Under the pieces are notes generated by a model. That model saw nothing but the letters and a program-made list of their open reading frames with translations, was not told where the DNA came from and ran no database searches. Made by a program: the position numbers and the translations under genes. Of a stretch of 22,168 bases of DNA, positions 8,082 through 14,762 are shown one piece after another. The DNA is from GAS188 sp035949255 (GTDB lineage: Bacteria > Pseudomonadota > Alphaproteobacteria > Rhizobiales > Beijerinckiaceae). Numbering within the stretch: position 1 is the first letter of the stretch; every line of letters starts with the position of its first letter. The stretch covers positions 1 to 22,168 of the forward strand of contig DASZIL010000115.1 in the NCBI GenBank assembly GCA_035949255.1, in the 5' to 3' direction.

Positions 8082-9430
8082 GCGGCTTTCTCCATGATCT
8101 TGGCGTTGGCCGAAGGGCGATCGCCCGGATCGCCGCCTTGGGCACGCACACGCGCGCAGATGGCCGAGGGCTCGACGCGGCGCAGCGGGATATTGCTCTT
8201 GAGCGCGAGCGCCGCCGCGATCCCGGCCGATTGGCCCATCGACATGCAGGGCGGAATCTCGCGCGACATCTTCTGCGCGCTCTCGGTCGCCGAGTAATGG
8301 CGGCCGGCGACGATCAACCCCTCGAGGGTCCTCGGCAACAGGGCACGGTAGGGCGTGTAGTAATCGCGGCCGCGCGCCACCGTGTCGTGGAAATGGACGC
8401 GCTCGAGCACATCCTCCTTGGTGACCACATATTCGCCTTCGAGCATACGCGTCTGGCGCACGCCGAGCTGCGGGGCGACATCGACGACATAGCAATTCTT
8501 GAAGCCCGGCACGCTCGAGCGCGCGTAATCGAGGAGGGCAGCGATGCGCTTTCGTCCCTCGAAATCGGCGCGCGTCAGATCCTCGACCGCGAGCGCATCA
8601 AAACCCGTCATATGCGGGCAGTTGCACCAGACGACCCCGGGAAGCGGCGTCTTCAGCCACCAGAAATCCCAGGAGCCGCCGATCAGGCGCTTCGCCTGCT
8701 TGTCGATCCTGGCGAATTCCTCCGGATTGCCGATGCGGAAATCCTCGGCTTCCTCGGCGTCGACCCCGCCGAGACGAAACACCGTCGTGACCATATAACC
8801 GCCCTCAGTGAAGGCAGCGCCCGCCGCGGCCGCGACGTCAAGGTCGCCCGAGGCGTCGATCACGACATCGCCGAGGATCGCCTGGCGCCCGGCCTTCGTG
8901 TCGCAAATCACGCCTTGGACGCGATTGTCCTTCACGATCACCTTCGAGAACCAGGAGTGGAGCCGAAGCCCGACGCCGGCCTCGGCGATCATCTCGTTCG
9001 AGACCCGCTTCCAGCCGTCCGGATCGAAAGCCGCCGCCATCACGATCGGCGCGGGTTTCATGCGGGCGCGGAAATCGAAAACGCCCCAGCGGGCCCATTT
9101 GCGGTGCAGCTCGGCGCTTTGCTTTCGCTCCTCGGGCGGCGGGAAGACGCAAAGGCCAATCTTCGCCATCCGCTCGATCATTTCCATGCAGATGCCGGTG
9201 ACCGTTGTCTCATCGCCATTGTGCATGTCGTCGAGCACGAGCACCATGCCGCCGGAGGCGAGGCCGCCGAGATAAGGGTAGCGCTCGACGAGCGTCACCG
9301 AGCAGCCCTCGCGCTTGGCCGCGATCGCCGCCGCGAAGCCGGCGGGCCCGCCGCCCACGACGACGACGTCCGAACGCGCCACGACACGCGCTTCGCCCGC
9401 GGGTTCGGCGATGGTTTCTTGCGTCGTCAT
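8078..9430 (-). CDS. FAD-dependent oxidoreductase (FAD_oxidored / PF12831-like)
   Basis: A 450-residue flavoprotein. An N-terminal Rossmann fold with GGGPAG (26-31) and the acidic residue of LVER (Glu49) binds FAD. YPYLGGLASGGMV resembles the signature of the family that includes HdrA-like and so-called xanthan lyase-type oxidoreductases. A second FAD-contact region reads VVIDASGDLDVAAAAG, and a C-terminal GLIVAGRHYSATESA contacts the cofactor. A cysteine pair (CNC) is seen near residue 290. There is no export signal, so it is cytosolic. The ATG start has AGGAGAGG six bases upstream. It sits between the transporter genes and the CoA-transferase, overlapping the latter by 4 nt. It may oxidise the imported compound before CoA activation. 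Reaction and substrate are unknown. Confidence 0.85.
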   Translation of the reverse strand: MTTQETIAEPAGEARVVARSDVVVVGGGPAGFAAAIAAKREGCSVTLVERYPYLGGLASGGMVLVLDDMHNGDETTVTGICMEMIERMAKIGLCVFPPPEERKQSAELHRKWARWGVFDFRARMKPAPIVMAAAFDPDGWKRVSNEMIAEAGVGLRLHSWFSKVIVKDNRVQGVICDTKAGRQAILGDVVIDASGDLDVAAAAGAAFTEGGYMVTTVFRLGGVDAEEAEDFRIGNPEEFARIDKQAKRLIGGSWDFWWLKTPLPGVVWCNCPHMTGFDALAVEDLTRADFEGRKRIAALLDYARSSVPGFKNCYVVDVAPQLGVRQTRMLEGEYVVTKEDVLERVHFHDTVARGRDYYTPYRALLPRTLEGLIVAGRHYSATESAQKMSREIPPCMSMGQSAGIAAALALKSNIPLRRVEPSAICARVRAQGGDPGDRPSANAKIMEKAA

Positions 9431-9464
9431 GATCCTCTCCTTGAATACATGGCGGGCCGGCCCC

Positions 9465-10301
9465 TCAAGCGGCCGCCGGCGGCTGCCAGCGCACGATCAG
9501 CCTTTCGGCGAGCGCGATCGCCATGAAGAACGCGACCGAGAAGGCGGAGCCGACGAGCACCGTCGCGTAAAGCAGCGCCGAATCGAAAGCGTAGGTCGCC
9601 TGGATGATGAGCGCGCCGATGCCGTAATTCGAGCCGATCCACTCGCCGACGATCGCACCGACCACCGAGCTCGAGGCCGAGATGCGCAGCGCCGAGAAAA
9701 GATAGGGAAGCGAATTATAGAGGCGAAGCTTCAGGAAGATTTCGCGCTTCGAGGCGGAGAGCACGCGCATCAGCTCCATGGCTTGCGGGTTCACGGCTTC
9801 GAGGCCGCGCACCATGTTCACGAGCGTCGGAAAGAAGGAGATCACGGCCGCGATCGCGATCTTCGGCGCAAAGCCGTTGCCGAGAAGCAGCACCAGGATC
9901 GGCGCCTTGGCGACCACCGGAATCGAGTTGATGAGCACGACGAGCGGAAAGAAGGTTTCCGAGAGCGCCTTGCGATGCACGAAGAGCGTGGCGAGCGCGA
10001 TGGCGAAAACATTGCCGATGATGAAGCCGCCGACCGCCTCGACCATGGTGGGCCAGAGATTGCTCAAGAGTACGTCGGATTTCGCGACCAGCGTCTCGAG
10101 CACGACGAGCGGAGCGGGGGCGATGAAGGGCGGCACCTTGAGGAGATCGACGAGCGCCGCCCAGACCGCGATTCCGATAAGGATGCCGAGGCAAGGCAGG
10201 ACCTTGCGCCTTATCGCCTCGCGCCGCTTGGCGCGGCGATATTCGGCCTCGGCGGGATCGACCCGCGTCTCGAGCCCGGCAAGATCGGCCGAAGCGCTCA
10301 T
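9465..10301 (-). CDS. ABC transporter permease (SsuC/TauC/ThiX type)
   Basis: A 278-residue inner-membrane permease of the BPD_transp_1 family with about six hydrophobic segments, the first near residues 34-54. The cytoplasmic loop that docks on the ATPase is seen as LMRVLSASKREIFLKLRL, with the usual NSLPYLFSALRI following. The ATG (10301) overlaps the TGA of the ATPase gene by 4 nt. Relatives import sulfonates, nitrate, pyrimidines or aromatic acids, so family membership alone does not give the ligand. Its partners are the ATPase and binding protein just upstream. Confidence 0.93.
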   Translation of the reverse strand: MSASADLAGLETRVDPAEAEYRRAKRREAIRRKVLPCLGILIGIAVWAALVDLLKVPPFIAPAPLVVLETLVAKSDVLLSNLWPTMVEAVGGFIIGNVFAIALATLFVHRKALSETFFPLVVLINSIPVVAKAPILVLLLGNGFAPKIAIAAVISFFPTLVNMVRGLEAVNPQAMELMRVLSASKREIFLKLRLYNSLPYLFSALRISASSSVVGAIVGEWIGSNYGIGALIIQATYAFDSALLYATVLVGSAFSVAFFMAIALAERLIVRWQPPAAA

Positions 10302-11137
10302 GCTTCACCAGCGAGGAGGCCGCGCAGCTTGGCGGCGATGCGGTTGAAGGGCTCGGTCTCGCGGATCGCGAGCGCGCGCTCGCGCGGCAAATCGATCTCG
10401 ACCGCGGCGCGCACACGCCCCGGATTGGCCGCGAGAACGAGCACCGTCTCGCCGAGATAGATCGCCTCATAGACCGAATGCGTGACGAACAAGATGGTTG
10501 TGCCGGTCTGAAGCCAGATGCGGCGCAATTCCTCGTTGAGCCGGTCGCGCGTGATCTCGTCGAGCGCGCCGAACGGCTCGTCCATGAGCAAGATGCGCGG
10601 GCCGCCGAGCAGGGCGCGCGCGATCGAGACACGCTGGCGCATGCCGCCCGAGAGCTCATGCGGGAAGCTTCCTTCCCAGCCTTCGAGGCCCACGAGCCGC
10701 AAGAGCTCGCGCGGCGTCGGCGCGCCCGCCGGCAAGCCGCGATGCCCGCCGACCTCGAGCGGCAGCGCGACATTCTCGAGCGCCGTGCGCCAGGGCAGGA
10801 GCGCCGCGTCCTGGAAGACGAAGCCGAGCGCCCGGTCGAGCCTTGCTTCGCGCGGCGTGCGTCCGAGGACGGTGATGGTGCCGCTCGTCGGCGCGAGAAG
10901 ATCGGCGACGAGGCGCAAGAGCGTGGACTTGCCGCAACCCGATGGCCCGAGAAGGCTCATGAAACCGCCGCTCTCGACCGAGAAGGAAACATCCTCGAGC
11001 GCCGTCACGGTGCGCCGCTCGGTGATGAAGCGCATCGAGACGTCACGGCAGTCGACCGCGATCCCGGCCTCGGCGCGAGGCCGCTTGGCGGGCGCCTCGC
11101 CAGGCGAGAGGCGCGAGAGAGGCTCGGCCATCGCCAT
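10298..11137 (-). CDS. ABC transporter ATP-binding protein (SsuB/TauB type)
   Basis: The 279-residue ATPase subunit that powers the importer. All core motifs are present: Walker A GPSGCGKST (64-72), Q-loop Gln109 (VFQDAALLPW), signature LSGGMRQR (162-169), Walker B ILLMDEP (182-188) and switch His220 (FVTHS). A non-conserved stretch of about 25 residues precedes the fold, so a slightly later start (ATG 11131) is possible. The chosen ATG is two bases after the TGA of the binding-protein gene, and the 3' end overlaps the permease start. Confidence 0.95.
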   Translation of the reverse strand: MAMAEPLSRLSPGEAPAKRPRAEAGIAVDCRDVSMRFITERRTVTALEDVSFSVESGGFMSLLGPSGCGKSTLLRLVADLLAPTSGTITVLGRTPREARLDRALGFVFQDAALLPWRTALENVALPLEVGGHRGLPAGAPTPRELLRLVGLEGWEGSFPHELSGGMRQRVSIARALLGGPRILLMDEPFGALDEITRDRLNEELRRIWLQTGTTILFVTHSVYEAIYLGETVLVLAANPGRVRAAVEIDLPRERALAIRETEPFNRIAAKLRGLLAGEA

Positions 11138-11139
11138 GG

Positions 11140-12150
11140 TCAGCCGATCTTCGGACGCGCGTCGGCGGAGGCCTTGAGGATGTCGAGCGTCATCACCTCG
11201 TCGAGCTTGGGCGTGCGCTTCGAGAACTGCCCGAGCTCCGCGTAGGTGTCGATCTGCTCTTGCCACACGGCCGGGTCCATCGTGCCCCAACCTTCGGCCT
11301 TGGTCTTCGGCGAGAAGGCGAATTTCATCATGTCGTCGATCGCCTCGCGCTCGTCCTTCCAGACGAGGTTCGGGTATTCCTTGACGAGATAATCGATCGC
11401 CTTGTCGCGATTGTCGTAGGCGAAGGCCCAGCCCTTGCCGGTGGCGCGCATGAATTTGGTGACTATGTCGCTCTTGGTCTTGAGCGTCTCGCTCGTCGCG
11501 TAATAGGGAAGGCCGTAAAGCCGCACGCCCGAGTCCCAGAGCCGCAAATCGATGCGGTCGGGGCCGAGCACTTTCAGGGCCGTGGTGTTGGTGAGCCAGC
11601 CGGTCACCACGTCCACCTGTCCGGTAAGCAAGGGCGACATGTCGGCGCCGATCGGGACGATCTCGACATCCTTGAGCGGCACGTTGTTCTTGGCGAGCAA
11701 CGCCTTGAGCAAGATCACGCCCGTCGCCTGGATGCCGACCTTCTTGCCGGCCATGTCGGCCGGCTTGCGAACCGGCGCCCGGGGAAGCGAGAAGAAGGTG
11801 TAGGGGTGCTCCTGCGCCCCGACGCCGAAGCAGACGACCGGAATGTCCTGCGAGGCGGCGAGCATGAGCGAGGGGCTCGACGACACTTGTCCAACCTCGT
11901 AGCGGCCGGATGCCACCACCGCGACGCCGTCGATATTGGGTCCGCCCGGCTGGATCGCGAGCTCGATGCCCTCTTGCGCGTAATAGCCGAGCGCCTTGGC
12001 GCAGACCTCGCCCACCTGGTTGCCGCCGAGAATCCAGCCAAGCTGCAGATTGACGACCGGCTGGGACGCGCCAATGGCGCCGAAATCGAGGAAGGCGCCG
12101 CCCGTGAGCGCCGCGCCGCCGAGAAGAAGGCTTCGCCGATTCATGAACAT
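11140..12150 (-). CDS. ABC transporter substrate-binding protein (NMT1/THI5-like)
   Basis: First gene of the operon, encoding the periplasmic receptor of the importer. The N-terminus (MNRRSLLLGGAALTGG) has a twin arginine and a hydrophobic core, suggesting Tat or Sec export. The mature part has NMT1/SsuA-like features: KALGYYAQEGIELAIQPGG, DMAGKKVGIQATG, and the hinge-region DVVTGWLTNT. I prefer ATG 12150-12148, giving 336 residues and about ten bases from GGAGG. ATG 12159 adds three residues but abuts the Shine-Dalgarno sequence. Such proteins bind small organic ligands such as sulfonates, thiamine precursors or aromatic acids. The actual ligand is unknown. Confidence 0.9.
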   Translation of the reverse strand: MFMNRRSLLLGGAALTGGAFLDFGAIGASQPVVNLQLGWILGGNQVGEVCAKALGYYAQEGIELAIQPGGPNIDGVAVVASGRYEVGQVSSSPSLMLAASQDIPVVCFGVGAQEHPYTFFSLPRAPVRKPADMAGKKVGIQATGVILLKALLAKNNVPLKDVEIVPIGADMSPLLTGQVDVVTGWLTNTTALKVLGPDRIDLRLWDSGVRLYGLPYYATSETLKTKSDIVTKFMRATGKGWAFAYDNRDKAIDYLVKEYPNLVWKDEREAIDDMMKFAFSPKTKAEGWGTMDPAVWQEQIDTYAELGQFSKRTPKLDEVMTLDILKASADARPKIG

Positions 12151-12255
12151 GATTGTCATTCCTCCCCGTTCGCGCCCGGCCTGCGCCCAAGCCTTTTGGC
12201 TGTCGCCCCGGCCCGAGCATGCGCGTGGCGTCTCGCGCCAATGGCCTCACCAGTG

Positions 12256-12275
12256 AAGCATATCGCGCAAGCATA
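12256..12275. repeat. Direct repeat AAGCATA, 13 bp apart
   Basis: AAGCATA at 12256-12262 recurs at 12269-12275 in the divergent promoter region. Each contains the GCAT half-site also found in the palindrome at 12321-12337. A further GCATGC lies at 12217-12222. They may be extra, weaker contact points for the LysR-type regulator on the operon side. This is inference from motif sharing. Confidence 0.35.
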
Positions 12276-12320
12276 GGGCTTTGCGCTCGCTGCTGAAAAG
12301 AAGATAGTTTCGCTCGTGGC

Positions 12321-12337
12321 GATGCTTTTTCGGCATC
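12321..12337. promoter_or_regulatory. T-N11-A palindrome, candidate LysR-type operator
   Basis: GATGC and GCATC flank seven bases, giving the T-N11-A pattern typical of LysR-family binding sites. Its right end is 25 bp before the ATG of the LysR gene and about 170 bp from the start of the divergent operon. That fits autorepression plus activation of the operon. No inducer can be named. Confidence 0.5.
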
Positions 12338-12362
12338 ACAGGGAGACGAGCGGAGGCCGGCC

Positions 12363-13337
12363 ATGCACGCGGCGGTGTTGCGCTATTTCGACCAGGTGGC
12401 CCGGCTCGGCTCGATCAGACGCGCGGCCGAGGCGCTCCATGTCGCGTCCTCGGCCGTCAATCGCCAGATCATCAAGCTCGAGGCGGAAATCGGGACGCCT
12501 CTCTTCGAGCGGCTGCGCAGCGGCGTGCGGCTCACCGCGGCTGGAGAGCTCCTCTTGCGCCATTCTCGTGAAACGCTCGCCGATTTCGAGCGCACCCGCC
12601 TCGAGATCGCTGGCCTTGCCGGAACCGTCACGGGCCATGTGCGCATCGTCTGCCTGGAATCGCTTCTCTTGCGCTTCATGCCGCAAGTGGTGGCGGAACT
12701 TGCCGCGGCGCACCCGCAAATGACGCTCACGGTGGTCGGCATCGATCCCGGCGACACGGCCGAGGAGATGCGCTCGGGCCGCAATGATTTCGGCGTGCTC
12801 TTCGCCGATCGGCGGCTGCGCGGCGTCGAAGTCTCGGGAATTTTTCACACCTCGATCGGCGCGGTGATGCGGCCGGATCATCCGCTCGCGGCGCGCCGCT
12901 CGCTCACCTTCACCGATTGTGCGGCCTATCCGGTCGTGATGCTTTACGACCGTTGGCTGCTCGACCTCATCATGGCGACCGAATTCGCCGAATCGGGCGA
13001 GAAGCTCGTGGCGCGCCTCGTCTCGAACTCAATCGAGTTCATGCGCCAGATCATAGAGCGCGGGCTCGGAATCGGCTTCTTCACGCCTATCGGCTTCATC
13101 GACGAGATCGAGCGCGGCGAGCTCGTTCACGTAGCGCTCGCCGAGCCGCTCCTTGCCGACAGCGCCATCGCCATCCTGGTGCCGCGGGGCCGCGAGCCGA
13201 CCTTGCCGGCGCGCATCGCCATGGACGCTATTCGCCGAAACCTTGCGGAATTCGCCAAGCGACTGCCGCGCCAATCGAGCGGCCGTAACACACGGCGAAA
13301 AACTCATGCGCCGGGAACGCGCTTGCTCCGCTTGTAG
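12363..13337 (+). CDS. LysR-family transcriptional regulator
   Basis: A 324-residue regulator with an N-terminal winged helix-turn-helix at about 4-62 (LRYFDQVARLGSIRRAAEAL, then SSAVNRQIIKLEAEIGTPLF and RLTAAGELLL). A periplasmic-binding-protein-like effector domain runs from about 90 to 300. The ATG has GGAGG six bases upstream. It is divergent from the six-gene transporter/CoA operon, the usual arrangement for a LysR protein controlling its neighbour in response to a pathway intermediate. The C-terminal 25 residues are basic and unlike the family. It ends 26 bp from the convergent ampH-like gene. Confidence 0.95.
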   Translation: MHAAVLRYFDQVARLGSIRRAAEALHVASSAVNRQIIKLEAEIGTPLFERLRSGVRLTAAGELLLRHSRETLADFERTRLEIAGLAGTVTGHVRIVCLESLLLRFMPQVVAELAAAHPQMTLTVVGIDPGDTAEEMRSGRNDFGVLFADRRLRGVEVSGIFHTSIGAVMRPDHPLAARRSLTFTDCAAYPVVMLYDRWLLDLIMATEFAESGEKLVARLVSNSIEFMRQIIERGLGIGFFTPIGFIDEIERGELVHVALAEPLLADSAIAILVPRGREPTLPARIAMDAIRRNLAEFAKRLPRQSSGRNTRRKTHAPGTRLLRL

Positions 13338-13363
13338 AAGCGCCCGCGCACAGCTTACTATAA

Positions 13364-14515
13364 TCAACGCGGCGCGAGCTCGGCGATGAGGCCGTTCGCC
13401 GTGTCCGCCAACTGGCTGAAGGCGCCGAAGTTGAACTGATTCACGGCGACGAAGACCCCGACGCCTCGGCTCGGCGCGAGCGCCACATAGCTCATGAAGC
13501 CCTGGAACCCTCCGGCCTTCTGCAAGATGAAGGGCCGCGAGCCCTCGGGCCTCATGGCGAGCCAGGCGAGCCCGATCGCATCCATCTTGCCCGCTTCATC
13601 GAAGCCGACCGCCATCTCGAGGCCGTCTCGCTGAAGATAAAGCGCGTGGTCGATGACGCGCACGGGATCGCCCATGGGGTCGTTGCGGTTGAGGTGCCAG
13701 CGCATGAAGCGCACCATGTCGTCGGCGGTCGAATAGATGCCGCCTGAAGCGCCTTGCGCCTCGAGCGCCGCGAACGGCTCCATTGGATTGCCGTCGAAGT
13801 CGTAGCCTGTCATCAGCCGTGACTTCTGCGCCTCGTCGAGGCGAAGCGCGGTGTCGGCCATGCCGAGCGGGCCGGTAATCCGGGTTTTGAGAAGCTCTCC
13901 ATAGCCGGTTCCCCCGGCACTCGCGAGCGCGGCGCCGAGCAAATCGAAGCCGAGGTTGGAATAGGCGGCGGCTTTGCCGGGCGGGAAGGCAAGCTTTGCC
14001 GCGGCGAGATAAGTTTTGTCGTTCTCCCACGAGAAGCGATCGTAAGGATTGGTTCCAGGCTTGGCTTCACCGGGCAAATCCCGCGGAAGGCCGGCCGAAT
14101 GCGTCGCGAGATCGATGAGGGTGATCGGCCGACCGCCGGCCTCGGGCAGGGCAACGTTGCTTAAGAATTTCGCCGCCGGATCGGCGAGCCTCAGCTTCCC
14201 CTCGGCCGCAAGGCTCGCCAGCAGCTCGCCGGCGAATGCCTTGGAGATCGAGCCGATACGCAACATCGTGCGGCCGTTCGGCTCGAGCTTCGAACCTTTC
14301 GCGGTCTCACCGAAGCCGAGGACGACCGTATCGTCGCCACGCACAACGGCGAGCACCAGGCCCGGCGATTTGTAGTTGTACCACATCGCGGCCGCCGTGA
14401 GCTCGACCGCATCGCGCAAGCTCGCATCATCCGCTGAAGCTTCACCGGAAAAGATCGCCGCGGCGCCACCAAATAGAAGCGCCCCCAGAATACTTAACGG
14501 CCCTCGCAATCGCAT
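13364..14515 (-). CDS. ampH: AmpH-like serine D-Ala-D-Ala carboxypeptidase/endopeptidase
   Basis: A 383-residue penicillin-binding protein of the class C beta-lactamase fold, expected to trim peptidoglycan peptides in the periplasm. A signal peptide (about 1-28) is followed by the SxxK nucleophile motif S89-I-S-K92 and Y185-S-N187. K333-A-G335 stands where KTG is usual. Several stretches match E. coli AmpH by memory: TLIDLATHSAGLPR, AAYSNLGFDLLG, SGGIYST, and FILQKAGG near the end. Length also fits (AmpH is 385). The ATG has GGGAGG about eight bases upstream. It is divergent from the transglutaminase/amidoligase operon across 247 bp. AmpH in E. coli is linked to peptidoglycan recycling. A broader serine-hydrolase role is the alternative. 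Confidence 0.85.
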   Translation of the reverse strand: MRLRGPLSILGALLFGGAAAIFSGEASADDASLRDAVELTAAAMWYNYKSPGLVLAVVRGDDTVVLGFGETAKGSKLEPNGRTMLRIGSISKAFAGELLASLAAEGKLRLADPAAKFLSNVALPEAGGRPITLIDLATHSAGLPRDLPGEAKPGTNPYDRFSWENDKTYLAAAKLAFPPGKAAAYSNLGFDLLGAALASAGGTGYGELLKTRITGPLGMADTALRLDEAQKSRLMTGYDFDGNPMEPFAALEAQGASGGIYSTADDMVRFMRWHLNRNDPMGDPVRVIDHALYLQRDGLEMAVGFDEAGKMDAIGLAWLAMRPEGSRPFILQKAGGFQGFMSYVALAPSRGVGVFVAVNQFNFGAFSQLADTANGLIAELAPR

Positions 14516-14590
14516 GACCTGCCTCCCGGCAAAGCGCGACAGCCCCGAAAGCTAGCATGCACGCGTTTTGTGAGACAATTGGAGCCGCAT

Positions 14591-14612
14591 CCGAAATTGG
14601 ACGTCCTTTCGG
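14591..14612. promoter_or_regulatory. Interrupted palindrome between ampH and the amidoligase operon
   Basis: CCGAAA (14591-14596) and TTTCGG (14607-14612) flank TT plus the self-complementary GGACGTCC (14599-14606). The site is in the 14516-14762 gap shared by the divergent promoters, just before an A-rich stretch (14614-14622). It could be an operator acting on both directions. No matching regulator is encoded nearby. I could not place a convincing -35/-10 pair in this gap. Confidence 0.35.
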
Positions 14613-14762
14613 CAAAAAATAATGCGTAATCAAATAGCTAAGAAGCAAGTGAGGATGGTGCCGGGAGCGGCGGCCAGTGCCCCAAGGATTGTCACGGCCA
14701 TCAGCGCCGACTATTCATCCGTGGCGTGGGCCCCTCGGGGTCACGCGCGGAAGGATGGTTTC

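Noticed and set aside
9454..9463. Perfect 10-bp palindrome GGGCCGGCCC between the oxidoreductase and permease genes
   Set aside because: With no loop it cannot form a useful hairpin, and such GC palindromes are expected by chance here.
8072..9526. Long plus-strand open frame of 484 codons
   Set aside because: It is antisense to the FAD oxidoreductase, whose motifs are clear on the other strand.
14597..14625. TTGGAC-N17-TAATGC as a promoter for the amidoligase operon
   Set aside because: The spacing is right, but both boxes match consensus poorly.
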